Below are positions 10,943 to 19,826 of a DNA stretch of 64,000 bases, one piece after another. Origin of the DNA: Natronoglycomyces albus (GTDB lineage: Bacteria; Actinomycetota; Actinomycetes; Mycobacteriales; Micromonosporaceae); assembly GCF_016925535.1 (NCBI RefSeq), contig NZ_CP070496.1, forward strand, positions 1,178,001 through 1,242,000, in the 5' to 3' direction. The position numbers were made by a program, and so were the translations under genes. Within the stretch, counting starts at the first letter, position 1, and each line of letters begins with the position of its first letter. Below the pieces are notes generated by a model. The model made no database searches and was not told the origin of the DNA. It saw nothing but the letters and a program-made list of their open reading frames with translations.

Positions 10943-12757
10943 ATGACTGACGCTGTGGACCTGGTGTGCGGCCCGGCCTCTCCCCGCCCAGGTTCCGAAC
11001 ATAGCTATCGCCTCACCCGTCGGCTCGGTGCCGGCGGCCAAGCCGAGGTATATAAAGCCGTACGCCTGTCGGCAGGCGTCTCCTCGACCGCATTGACCGT
11101 CAAAGTATTCCGCCTCAACCCCGACGGAGACCGCGAACAGCAATTCAACTCCTGGGACAAAGGCGACGCGGTCCTCATGGACCTAGGCGGACGAGGTGCC
11201 CCCAACATTTGCCGCCGCATCGACGCCTTCTACGGCCCGCCCCCGCATCAACTGGGTGAACAGTCGAACTCCCAACCGGTGCCCTACCAGGTGCTCGAGT
11301 ACCTGCCAGGGCATGACCTACGGGAACTCATCACCGAGCGGCTCGGGCGAGTAGACGCCGTGACCACGCTCAACTCCGTGGTTGACATCCTCAAGCACCT
11401 GCACCGTCCCCAGATACCCGGCGCTCACCCGGTGCTCCACATGGACATCAAACCCGCCAACATCATCATCGGTCCGGACGGCGGAGCTAAACTCATCGAC
11501 TTCACCGGCGCGCGCTACTACACGCCCGCCCACTTGACCACCATTTCCTACACCCGGGAGACGGCCGGACCCGAGGCATACCAAGGCAAGGTAGGACCCT
11601 CCTACGACGTACACGGATTCGGTTCGGTCGCCTACTTCCTGGTCACTGGTGCCAGCGCCCGCACCGACTCCCCAGGACACGAGTACTCGGTCCCCTGGTC
11701 GCAGTTGCGTCGCCACCCGGTGCTGGAGGCAAACTCGCGCCTGCGCGAACACCTGCTCGCACCCTTGGCCGACAACCCCGCCGACCGGCCCTTGACGACA
11801 GATCTAGAACAGTGGATCGAAGAACTCACCTCCCTGGTCCACTCCTCCCACGTACCCGACCTGGGGGCCGACTGGGGCCCCTCGGCAGGTGCGACCACCG
11901 TCATCGCCCCCTCTGCTGGGGCGGGCCACCGACCACACACGCCCTCGGCGCCAGCGCGGGGAATTCAGTACGCCAGCGCGGCTGCCCTGGCCGGAGCCGC
12001 TGCTCGAGGCACCGCCTCGGCGGGGACCTCGGTCGGTTCGGCCTCAGTCAGTTCCTCTCCGGTCAGTGCGGCCCCCGTCAGTTCATCTCCGATCAGTGGA
12101 TCGGCAGCGGTCAATAGCGCCACTCCCAGCTCCGGTGGGCCCGACTCGACCCGCCTGATCGATCCCGCGGCGTTCAATGCCGCGCCGGCGGCTCCACCGG
12201 CGAGCAGCGAAGCACCGACGACCATGACGCCCGGAGGCTGGTCGCCATCACCGCAGCAGCCGCCAAGCAGCCCGCTGGCCAACCGACCAGGCAAGGACGG
12301 CCAAGGTAAGGGCGGATACGCCTCCGGACGAGCCACATATTCGCCCCCCAGTGAGAAAGCCGACCACAACAGTGGGGACTACGCGCCCCACCAGGAAGAG
12401 GAAGTCCCGCCGTTGCTAGGTCCGCCCGGCAGCCTCAAGAGAGGCTCCGAGTTGACCATCATCGGCATGCTTTTCGCCTTCGTCAGCTGGGGCATTTGGG
12501 TCTTCGACCTAGCCAATGACGACCTTGGCACCAACTTCATGATGTTCCTGTTCATCGCCGCGATGAGCATCGGAGTGTTCTTCCTAGCCCGGGTCATTGG
12601 CGGTTATATCTGGGGCCGTGTGTTCAAGGCGCAACGCCGAACCGCCCGGCTGGCTCACCTAGCCGCGGGCAGCTTCCTGGCCGTGATCGCCTTCTATTGG
12701 CTCGGGCAGGTGTCGCTGTTCACGGAAGTCGGCGAGTGGCTGGGCGACCTGTTCTGA
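10943..12757 (+). CDS. membrane-anchored Ser/Thr protein kinase with atypical motifs
   Basis: The 604-residue product has an N-terminal kinase domain (about 20–310). GAGGQAEVYKA at 29–39 is the glycine loop and K54 in LTVK is the likely ATP lysine. HMDIKPAN at 166–173 replaces HRDxKxxN and DFT at 186–188 replaces DFG; the catalytic Asp168, Asn173 and Asp186 remain. A Ser/Ala/Pro-rich linker (about 340–500) leads to three C-terminal membrane helices. The ATG at 10943 is chosen because GAAGGA precedes it and because the kinase begins right after; the frame is open 34 codons further upstream. pyrE follows after 18 bases, so they are probably co-transcribed. Activity is likely but the DFT variant makes it worth testing. 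Confidence 0.83.
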   Translation: MTDAVDLVCGPASPRPGSEHSYRLTRRLGAGGQAEVYKAVRLSAGVSSTALTVKVFRLNPDGDREQQFNSWDKGDAVLMDLGGRGAPNICRRIDAFYGPPPHQLGEQSNSQPVPYQVLEYLPGHDLRELITERLGRVDAVTTLNSVVDILKHLHRPQIPGAHPVLHMDIKPANIIIGPDGGAKLIDFTGARYYTPAHLTTISYTRETAGPEAYQGKVGPSYDVHGFGSVAYFLVTGASARTDSPGHEYSVPWSQLRRHPVLEANSRLREHLLAPLADNPADRPLTTDLEQWIEELTSLVHSSHVPDLGADWGPSAGATTVIAPSAGAGHRPHTPSAPARGIQYASAAALAGAAARGTASAGTSVGSASVSSSPVSAAPVSSSPISGSAAVNSATPSSGGPDSTRLIDPAAFNAAPAAPPASSEAPTTMTPGGWSPSPQQPPSSPLANRPGKDGQGKGGYASGRATYSPPSEKADHNSGDYAPHQEEEVPPLLGPPGSLKRGSELTIIGMLFAFVSWGIWVFDLANDDLGTNFMMFLFIAAMSIGVFFLARVIGGYIWGRVFKAQRRTARLAHLAAGSFLAVIAFYWLGQVSLFTEVGEWLGDLF

Positions 12758-12775
12758 TGTGGCACGCTAAGGGCT

Positions 12776-13309
12776 ATGACTACTGACACCAACTTGGCGC
12801 GGGACATATATCTGCGCTCCCACCTGGTCGGAGAGTTCCATCTTCGCTCCGGGGTAGTGGCGAACGAATACTTTGACAAGTATCTGTTCGAGTCCGACCC
12901 CGTGTTGCTCAAGCGTCTCGCCGAGGCCATGGCTCCGTTCGTGCCCAAGGAGGGCGTGGACGCGCTGGCCGGACTGGAGACCGGCGGGATTCCCTTGGCG
13001 GTCATGCTCTCGCAGGTGACGGGAATTCCCACCTTGTTCGTGCGCAAGGAGGCCAAGAAGTACGGGACCTGTCGACTCGCCGAGGGCGGCGACATCTCGG
13101 GCAAGAACTTGTTCATTGTGGAGGACGTCGTCACCTCCGGCGGCGCGGTGCGCGACGCGGTCGTAGAACTACGGGAACGAGGCGCGAAGGTCTCTCAAGG
13201 GGTGTGTGTGATCGACCGGGAGTCCGATGGCATCCAGAACCTGCACGCTTTGGAGGTCCACATGCGGACGCTGTTTACGATGTCGCAGCTGAAGGCCGCT
13301 GGCGCCTAG
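12776..13309 (+). CDS. pyrE: orotate phosphoribosyltransferase
   Basis: PyrE transfers phosphoribose from PRPP to orotate, giving OMP in pyrimidine synthesis. The 177-residue protein has the PRPP-binding signature FIVEDVVTSGGAV near 118–130. It also has the type I PRTase substrate segment FVRKEAKKYGTC and the family N-terminus with ARDIYLRSHLVGEFHLRSG. It lies 18 bases downstream of the membrane kinase and away from other pyr genes. A bidirectional hairpin follows, shared with the convergent PASTA kinase gene. Confidence 0.92.
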   Translation: MTTDTNLARDIYLRSHLVGEFHLRSGVVANEYFDKYLFESDPVLLKRLAEAMAPFVPKEGVDALAGLETGGIPLAVMLSQVTGIPTLFVRKEAKKYGTCRLAEGGDISGKNLFIVEDVVTSGGAVRDAVVELRERGAKVSQGVCVIDRESDGIQNLHALEVHMRTLFTMSQLKAAGA

Positions 13310-13356
13310 CTGGTCCTCTCCAAGGCTGGGGTCGCTAGGCTCACGCGGAGTACTTC

Positions 13357-13391
13357 ACCGGCCCGCTCTGTGAATGTCAAAGCGGGCCGGT
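13357..13391. terminator. bidirectional hairpin between pyrE and PASTA kinase gene
   Basis: Arms ACCGGCCCGCT (13357–13367) and AGCGGGCCGGT (13381–13391) pair perfectly, with TTCTTCC after the right arm. The position between two converging genes suggests it serves both. Confidence 0.75.
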
Positions 13392-13411
13392 TCTTCCTGT
13401 GTAATGGGTAG

Positions 13412-15256
13412 TTAACGGACCCAGATCCAGATGGTCGACCCCTTCGGCGCCGTCGAGCCTGCCTCTTCGGATTGGCGGAACACCGTGTCGCCGTTGATGA
13501 GGTCGAATACGCGTACGACGAAGCCCAGTGACTCCAGTTCCTCAGTGGCCTGTTCGATCGACATGTCCGTGACATTGGGAACCTGGATCGGTTCGGGTCC
13601 ATCGGAGAGGACCAAGTCGACCACGCCGTCGACTCCGATACCTTCGCCTCCTCGTGGGCTCTGCTCGATCACATGCCCTTCGGGAATTGAATCCGAATAC
13701 CGCGAGTCGACCTCTCCCACCGTTAGTCCCGCCCGTTCGATGCTGGCTCGGGCGTCCTCTTCCGACAGGCTCAAGACTTCCGGGGTCGTCACTGGGGCAC
13801 GGCCGTCACTGATCATGACCTCGACCGCCGAGCCGGAGTTCACGGTCCGACCCGCCCCCGGTTCTGTGGAGATGACGTGCCCCTGCGGCACCGTATCCGA
13901 ATAGCCGTTTACCACGATGACCTCGGCGTTCACGTCTTTGGCCAACGCGTTGAGGGCCTCTTCTTCGGAGGCTCCCGCTAGGTCGGGCATCGTAAACTGC
14001 TCGGGACCCAGCGAAAGCGTCACGGTGATAGTGCCGCCGCTGCGGATACGATCACCAGCGGCCGGTTCTTGTGCGAACACATCGTCCACCGGTACTCGGT
14101 TCGAGTAGGCTCCATCGTCGAACTCGATGGTGAAACCGCGCTCGTTGGCGTATTCCTCGACGGTTTCCCGGTCCTGACCCAACAGCGAGGGCGTGTCTGT
14201 GTATTGACCGAATCCGGCCCACCACCCCAGGCCGGCCAACAAGAGGAGTACCCCGGCCACGAGGCCGATCTTCATCCAGGTTTGTGCCGCCGGTGAGGAC
14301 CCAGAGCGTTGAGCCATGGGCACATATGTCGTCTTCGCCGTCGAAATGTTCTGGGTCGGGCGTGGCCCGATTGTCGTGGTCGGGTTGGCCGTCTTGATGT
14401 GTTGTAGCCGCCGACCGAAGTCTCCCGCGTCCACGGGCCGTTGGTCGATGTCGCGGCGGGTCGCCGCGAGGGTCAGGTTCGCCAACGATTGGGGCACATC
14501 CCCGCGCAGCGTCTTGGGTGAGGGAATGTCCTCGCTCACGTGGCGCTGCGCGACTTGGCCGGGGTCCTCGCCGTCGAAGGGCACCTCACCGGTGAGAAGT
14601 TCGAAGAGCATGACGCCAACCGCATACACGTCCGACTGAGGGCGAGCGGGCTGATAGAGCACTAGCTCCGGTGCCACGTAGGCGGCCGTGGCCAGCAAAG
14701 GTTTGTCCGGGTTGGGCCCGCGCCCCTGCCCGTCAGTCCCCAAGGACTGGATGGCTTCGGCCAGACCAAAGTCGGCGACTTTGACCCGGTCGCCCTTGCC
14801 GCCTTCTTTGAGAAGAATGTTCTCGGGCTTGATGTCGCGGTGGATCAGTCCGGTCGAGTGAGCCGCTTCTAGGGCTTCGAGAGTCTGCCGGGTGATCTCG
14901 ACGGCCTCGGGCACCGACAGGTACCGGCGCTGATTAAGCAGGTCGCGCAAAGTGATGCCTTTGACCAGCTCCATGACCACGTAGGGAAGACCTTCGTGGG
15001 AACCTTGGTCGAACACGCCCACGACGTTGGGATGGGACAGCCGGGCAATCGTTTTGGCCTCTTGTCGAAACGCCGCGAGGAATTCGTCAGTGTCCGCATG
15101 GGCTTCGCTGATGATCTTGACGGCGACCGTGCGGTCTAGCCGTTGATCAAACGCCTCGTATACCGCGGCCATCCCACCGGTGGCGATCAAACCGGTGAGT
15201 CGATACCGGCCATCGATAATGTGCCCGATACGTCGATCGGTAGTGGTGTTGTCCAC
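13412..15256 (-). CDS. PASTA-domain Ser/Thr protein kinase (PknB-like)
   Basis: This is a 614-residue transmembrane kinase. The kinase domain covers about residues 17–285: ATGGMAAVY glycine loop, VAVKII, HRDIKPENILL, DFG in VADFGLAEA, and APE in YVAPELVLY. One membrane helix lies at about 332–352. Four extracellular PASTA-like repeats follow, each with GxVxxxxPxxGxxV-type ends (for example PQGHVISTEPGAGRTV and PEGHVIEQSPRGGEGI). Such kinases sense peptidoglycan fragments or lipid II and regulate growth and division. The GTG at 15256 follows GAGGAGG. No division genes are nearby, so I assign no symbol. Confidence 0.93.
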   Translation of the reverse strand: MDNTTTDRRIGHIIDGRYRLTGLIATGGMAAVYEAFDQRLDRTVAVKIISEAHADTDEFLAAFRQEAKTIARLSHPNVVGVFDQGSHEGLPYVVMELVKGITLRDLLNQRRYLSVPEAVEITRQTLEALEAAHSTGLIHRDIKPENILLKEGGKGDRVKVADFGLAEAIQSLGTDGQGRGPNPDKPLLATAAYVAPELVLYQPARPQSDVYAVGVMLFELLTGEVPFDGEDPGQVAQRHVSEDIPSPKTLRGDVPQSLANLTLAATRRDIDQRPVDAGDFGRRLQHIKTANPTTTIGPRPTQNISTAKTTYVPMAQRSGSSPAAQTWMKIGLVAGVLLLLAGLGWWAGFGQYTDTPSLLGQDRETVEEYANERGFTIEFDDGAYSNRVPVDDVFAQEPAAGDRIRSGGTITVTLSLGPEQFTMPDLAGASEEEALNALAKDVNAEVIVVNGYSDTVPQGHVISTEPGAGRTVNSGSAVEVMISDGRAPVTTPEVLSLSEEDARASIERAGLTVGEVDSRYSDSIPEGHVIEQSPRGGEGIGVDGVVDLVLSDGPEPIQVPNVTDMSIEQATEELESLGFVVRVFDLINGDTVFRQSEEAGSTAPKGSTIWIWVR

Positions 15257-15412
15257 GCCGCGCTCCTCCTCTTATGCCACATAAGTCTAGGCGTTGGGGA
15301 CCAGCCGCACACGCCAGCGCTGTGCTGGAGGCTGGCCCTCCTTGGCAAGCGATTCCGGTCGGGGTTCACATTGGTCCAAGCGTGGTTGCCATGGCGCGGA
15401 TGCCCGGCCCGT

Positions 15413-17725
15413 TCATCGATTGCGCTCGCCGATCTGTTCGACTCCAGGAAAGTCCGGCCCCCCTTGGCCCACATGGAGCAGGCCCAGGCGCTGGGTGGAA
15501 CGGGTGAGCGCCACGTACAGGTCGCGGTGCCCGGTGCCGTTGTCCATGATTCCGTTGGGATCCACCAACAGGACGCTGTCGAACTCGAGTCCCTTTGCCT
15601 GGCGGACCGACAGCACCCGCACTGCCTGCGAATCCGGGTGGTCGGGCGCCGACGGGGGGCTGGAGAGTTCTTGCAGGCGGCGCAGATAGGTCGACGAGGT
15701 GATCACCCCGACCGTTCCCTCACCGACAGCGGCTCGCTCCGCTTCGATGACCTCGCGTAGCCGAGCGTCAAGCTGGTCGTCGGCCACCGCCTCTAGCCAG
15801 GGTTCGTGCCCGGCGGAGCGGACCGCGTTTGGGACTGGGGCCTCGGCGTTGATCGCGGCTAGGACAGAGGCGGTGACGCGCAATATCTCCTCTGGTGTGC
15901 GGTAGGAGACCGTGAGCCGCTCCCTGCGCCATAGGTGATTGCGGTTTCCGAACACATCGGCCCACGTGCGCACGTGATGTGAGGTGGCTTGGGCCAGATC
16001 GCCGGCGACGGTGAATGACTGGGATACGCAGCGGCGGCGCAGTGCCCTCCACATCATTGGTGACAGCTCTTGTGCCTCGTCGACGATAATGTGTCCGAAG
16101 ACCCACCGGCGGTCGCTGGCAGCGCGTTCGGCGACGGTGGCGAATTCGTTGTGTCGGTGGCGTTCTCCAAAGATCGCCGCGTCGAGCACGTCGGTGGCCA
16201 TGATGATCTCGGATTCCAGCTCATCTTCGAAATCGTAGGAAGCCGAGCCGGTCACGATGTCGAGGACGCCTTGGGCATAGGCGATTTGTTCGTCGCTCAG
16301 TTGTGGACCCTCCGCGTCGTCTTCGTCGGAGTCGAGCACATTGGCAACCTCGTCCAGAAGTGCGATGTCAGCCTCACTCCAGGGGGAATGCGGCTCGCGC
16401 TCCAGCAGTGCTCGCTCTTCCTGGCTGAGATGCTCGCACGCTGCGGCAAGCCGCTGTGGTGAGCTGTACAGGTCGGACAAGAGCCGCTGCGGTGTCAAGC
16501 GCGGCCACAGTTCCTCGATGGCCGCGGAGATGTCCTCCTCGGAGGTGATTTCCTCCAGCAAGTCTTCGCGGTCGGCTCTCGACAGCAGATTGTCGCCGCC
16601 CAAGGGGTCGGCGCCGATGATGTCGGCGTATTGGTCGCATAGATCTTCTCGCAGATGCGCCACGAAGGTGGCCCGCGCTTGATTATGCGGCAGTTCGGTG
16701 GCACGGGCGGCTTGGCGTGCCTGCCGTACCGCCTCTGGTCGCAGCCATAGCGTGTGCGTCTCGTAGTACAGCTCGATGGGCTCGACCGGGATCTCTTGGC
16801 GGTCCTCGACCGCCTGGGCCATGGCGCGGGCCATGCGGGCTTCGCCCTTGATCGCGGCTACTCGGTCGGACTCCTCACCGTGGGCGTCCACTCCGGGAAA
16901 TAGTTGGCCGGGGGTGCGCAGTAGGACGTCGGTTTCGGCCAATCCGGGCAATACTTCGGAAATGTAATCCAAGAATGTCGTATTCGGTCCCACTATGAGC
17001 ACCCCGCGCCGGGATAGTTGTTCGCGGTACTCATAGAGCAAATAGGCGGCCCGGTGCAATGCGACCGCGGTCTTCCCAGTGCCGGGCGCTCCATCGACAA
17101 CTAGGGTTCCCTCTAGCGGGGAGCGAATAATATTGTCCTGCTCGGCCTGAATTGTGGCGACTATATCGCGCATTTTGTCGGTTCGGCTCGCGTCGATAGC
17201 GGCCAGGAGAGCACCTTGGGCGCCCAAGTGTTCATGCGTTGAATCGCGTGGCGCGTCCAGGTCGAGAATTTCGTCGGACACCCCGGTCAATTTCCGGCCC
17301 CGCGTATGTAGGTGCCTGCGTCGCCTCACCCCGTCGGGGTTGGTGGCCGTGGCCAGATAGAACCGCCTCCCGGCCGGAGCCCGCCAGTCGACCAACATTG
17401 GTTCGCCCTGTTCTGAACGCATCCCGATGCGGCCCAAATACTGGGGTTTCTCCTCATCGTCGAAGTCGAGGCGCCCAAAACACAGTCCCTCCTCGGCCGC
17501 GTCGAGGGTCGCCAGACGGCGGCGATGGGTATGGGCCGTCGCGTCGCGCTGCGACAATTCCTGTTCGTTGGAAACGGGGGAGCGTCGCGCCTCGTCCAAG
17601 CGAGTCTGGGTCGACGCACGCAGATCGTCCAAGCGAGCGTATAGGCCGTTTAGGTAGTTCTGTTCATCCGCTAGCGCTGAGTATTTCAATGCCGTCGACG
17701 TCGGGTTTGTGGGCTGAACTGCCAC
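15413..17725 (-). CDS. HelD-like superfamily I ATPase (RNA polymerase-associated)
   Basis: The 770-residue protein has an N-terminal coiled coil (about 15–75). The UvrD-like motor has Walker A GAPGTGKT at 212–219, VDWRAP upstream, DEAQELSPMMW as Walker B and VALTRSTQRLGLLHVG near the C-terminus. This arrangement with a large insertion (about 270–530) matches class II HelD of mycobacteria, which displaces RNA polymerase from DNA and nucleic acids. HelR, the Streptomyces relative linked to rifamycin tolerance, is an alternative name. AAGGAG lies four bases before the GTG at 17725. The upstream region shows no inverted repeat resembling a rifamycin-associated element. Confidence 0.85.
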   Translation of the reverse strand: MAVQPTNPTSTALKYSALADEQNYLNGLYARLDDLRASTQTRLDEARRSPVSNEQELSQRDATAHTHRRRLATLDAAEEGLCFGRLDFDDEEKPQYLGRIGMRSEQGEPMLVDWRAPAGRRFYLATATNPDGVRRRRHLHTRGRKLTGVSDEILDLDAPRDSTHEHLGAQGALLAAIDASRTDKMRDIVATIQAEQDNIIRSPLEGTLVVDGAPGTGKTAVALHRAAYLLYEYREQLSRRGVLIVGPNTTFLDYISEVLPGLAETDVLLRTPGQLFPGVDAHGEESDRVAAIKGEARMARAMAQAVEDRQEIPVEPIELYYETHTLWLRPEAVRQARQAARATELPHNQARATFVAHLREDLCDQYADIIGADPLGGDNLLSRADREDLLEEITSEEDISAAIEELWPRLTPQRLLSDLYSSPQRLAAACEHLSQEERALLEREPHSPWSEADIALLDEVANVLDSDEDDAEGPQLSDEQIAYAQGVLDIVTGSASYDFEDELESEIIMATDVLDAAIFGERHRHNEFATVAERAASDRRWVFGHIIVDEAQELSPMMWRALRRRCVSQSFTVAGDLAQATSHHVRTWADVFGNRNHLWRRERLTVSYRTPEEILRVTASVLAAINAEAPVPNAVRSAGHEPWLEAVADDQLDARLREVIEAERAAVGEGTVGVITSSTYLRRLQELSSPPSAPDHPDSQAVRVLSVRQAKGLEFDSVLLVDPNGIMDNGTGHRDLYVALTRSTQRLGLLHVGQGGPDFPGVEQIGERNR

Positions 17726-17921
17726 AGGTCTCCTTGCGAAAAACTAAAATTACTTAATGAATATGAAAAATAACCGGCCGGGAAGTTTAGCCTGCCTTCC
17801 ATAACGTGTCTGTCTCGAATCCACGATTACTAATGGGTCTTATTGACAGCAGCCAGTTACCCCCGCTAGCGTCACCCTCAGCTGTGAGAGCCCACACAAT
17901 TTAGGTGTGACTGGAGAAAAA

Positions 17922-19553
17922 ATGCTTAAACAACGAGAGCACTGGGGGACGAGGGCCGGGTTTATCCTTGCTGCTGCTGGCTCAGCCATCGGCCTTGGAA
18001 ACATCTGGCGCTTCCCCTATGTTGCCTATGAAAATGGTGGCGGAGCCTTCCTGCTGCCTTACCTTATTGCCCTTTTGACGGCTGGTATTCCGCTGCTGCT
18101 CATGGAATACTCGCTGGGACACCGCAGCAAGGCCTCGGCCCCTATCGCCTACCGCCGACTGTTCAAGGCTGCCGAAGGAATCGGCTGGTGGCAAGTCGGC
18201 GTCGCCGTGGTCTTGGCCGCCTACTACTCGGTCATTATCGGTTGGGCCGCCCGGTACGCCGGATTCTCGATCACTCAAACCTGGGCCGACAACCCAGATG
18301 GCACCGAGGACTTCTTCTTTAACCGAGTGCTCCAGATCAGCGAAGGCTACTGGGACTTTGCCTGGACTGAGAACGGTACCTGGGTCGGCGGAGTGGGTTG
18401 GCCACTCGTCGGTATCTGGGTCATCGTCTTCATCGCCCTCTTCGCCGGAGTACGGCGCGGAATCGAAATGGTCAACCGCATCGCCATCCCGCTGCTGGTG
18501 GTGCTCTTCGGTATCCTCGTGGTCCGCGCCGTCACGCTCGAGGGTTCCGGTGCCGGTCTCAACGCCTTCTTTACGCCCGACTTTGGGGCTCTAACCAACC
18601 CGACAGTGTGGATCGCCGCGTACGCGCAGATCTTCTTCTCACTGTCCATCGGCTTCGGAATCATGATCGCCTACGCTTCCTACCTGCGGCGCAAATCCGA
18701 CCTCACGGGCTCTGCCCTGACCGTCGGCTTCGCCAACAGCTCCTTTGAGCTGCTTGCCGGTATCGGTGTGTTCGCGATCTTGGGTTACATGGCCTTCCAG
18801 TCCGGAACGCCGGTCGACGAACAGGTCACCGGGTCTATCGGGCTCGCGTTCGTGGCATTCCCCGAGATCGTCTCGGCTCTTCCATGGGGCTCGGCGTTCT
18901 TCGGGTTCCTGTTCTTCGCCTGTCTGGTCTTGGCCGGTCTCAGTTCGCTGATCTCGATCGTGCAAGTTCCGGTCGCGGCGGCGCAGGACCGTCTGGGCTG
19001 GAGCCGTCAGAAGTCCGTCATCACCATCGTCGGTGGTATCGGAGCCGCGGCCGTGTTGTTCATGCCCATGACCAACGGTCTGTACGTCCTTGACGCCGCA
19101 GACGGCGCCATCGAGAACTTCGGTATCGCGCTAGCCGCCTTGGTCAGCATTATCGCCGTCGCTTGGATCGCGCGGAAGCTCCCGCAGCTTCGCGACCACG
19201 CCAACCGGTGGTCGTCGATCAAGCTGGGCTGGGCCTGGATGATCTCGCTGGGCCTCATCACGCCGCTGTTCTTGATGTACATGCTGTTCCAGGCCACCCG
19301 CGAGCGCTTCGGCATCGTCGCCAATCGCGAAGAGGGCTGGGAACTGCTGCGCTTCGGATTCATCATTGCCTTCGGGCTGATCGCGTTCGCGATCGTCATG
19401 ACCATTCTCAGCAGGTTCATCAAGCTGCCCGAGGGAATGGAAGACGACGCGACCGGAAACGACCACGACCTCAACGGCGATGCCGACACCGCTTCGGTGA
19501 GCGCTGGTGGAGACGACGAGGACTCGAACGACACCTCTGAGGAGGCGAAGTAA
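17922..19553 (+). CDS. sodium-dependent NSS-family amino-acid transporter, large subunit (MetP-like)
   Basis: This 543-residue neurotransmitter:sodium symporter has about 12 helices. The N-terminal signature GTRAGFILAAAGSAIGLGNIWRFPYVAYENGGGAF contains the Na+ and substrate sites of TM1. An acidic tail follows. I place the start at ATG 17922, five bases after GGAG, not at the GTG at 17907 that contributes to the ribosome-binding region. The next gene begins on the base after the stop and encodes a 41-residue membrane peptide. That is the arrangement of MetP–MetS, the methionine/alanine importer of Corynebacterium. Substrate is inferred from that pairing only. A TTGACA about 75 bases upstream may be the promoter -35. 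Confidence 0.88.
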   Translation: MLKQREHWGTRAGFILAAAGSAIGLGNIWRFPYVAYENGGGAFLLPYLIALLTAGIPLLLMEYSLGHRSKASAPIAYRRLFKAAEGIGWWQVGVAVVLAAYYSVIIGWAARYAGFSITQTWADNPDGTEDFFFNRVLQISEGYWDFAWTENGTWVGGVGWPLVGIWVIVFIALFAGVRRGIEMVNRIAIPLLVVLFGILVVRAVTLEGSGAGLNAFFTPDFGALTNPTVWIAAYAQIFFSLSIGFGIMIAYASYLRRKSDLTGSALTVGFANSSFELLAGIGVFAILGYMAFQSGTPVDEQVTGSIGLAFVAFPEIVSALPWGSAFFGFLFFACLVLAGLSSLISIVQVPVAAAQDRLGWSRQKSVITIVGGIGAAAVLFMPMTNGLYVLDAADGAIENFGIALAALVSIIAVAWIARKLPQLRDHANRWSSIKLGWAWMISLGLITPLFLMYMLFQATRERFGIVANREEGWELLRFGFIIAFGLIAFAIVMTILSRFIKLPEGMEDDATGNDHDLNGDADTASVSAGGDDEDSNDTSEEAK

Positions 19554-19679
19554 ATGGAACCCATTGCCATAACCATGATGGTGATCGCCATCATGCTGAT
19601 CTTCGGTCCGTTCGTCGTGGCCGTCACCTATCTACTGCGTCACCCGGACCCCTACAAGGACAATCCAGACGGTGAGTAG
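19554..19679 (+). CDS. 41-residue membrane peptide, MetS-like small subunit of the NSS transporter
   Basis: ATG at 19554 directly follows the transporter's TAA, and GAGGAGG stands about ten bases upstream inside the transporter's last codons. The peptide starts MEPIAITMMVIAIMLIFGPF, forms one membrane helix to about residue 28, and ends LLRHPDPYKDNPDGE. Single-helix peptides of this size immediately after NSS transporters are the MetS small subunit needed for methionine/alanine import. The gene is easily missed because of its length. Confidence 0.78.
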   Translation: MEPIAITMMVIAIMLIFGPFVVAVTYLLRHPDPYKDNPDGE

Positions 19680-19691
19680 TAACCATTGAGC

Positions 19692-19719
19692 TGTGGGCCT
19701 CGTGCGAACGGGGCCCACA
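19692..19719 (+). terminator. hairpin after the transporter pair
   Basis: TGTGGGCC (19692–19699) pairs with GGCCCACA (19712–19719) around a 12-base loop, just after the small-subunit stop codon. There is no U tract. Confidence 0.6.
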
Positions 19720-19826
19720 CTCATGTCCACACCCCCACCTGGGGGGTGCGCCGCGGGCGTGGCAGGGCACGCTGTGTGAAACCGCGTGGCGCGATGCCCC
19801 GCCGATGCGTATCCTGGATTATCGTC

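Noticed and set aside
17726-17921. Rifamycin-associated element or riboswitch upstream of the HelD-like and NSS transporter genes
   Set aside because: The region is AT-rich but shows no strong inverted repeat or recognisable aptamer core; only a possible TTGACA is seen.
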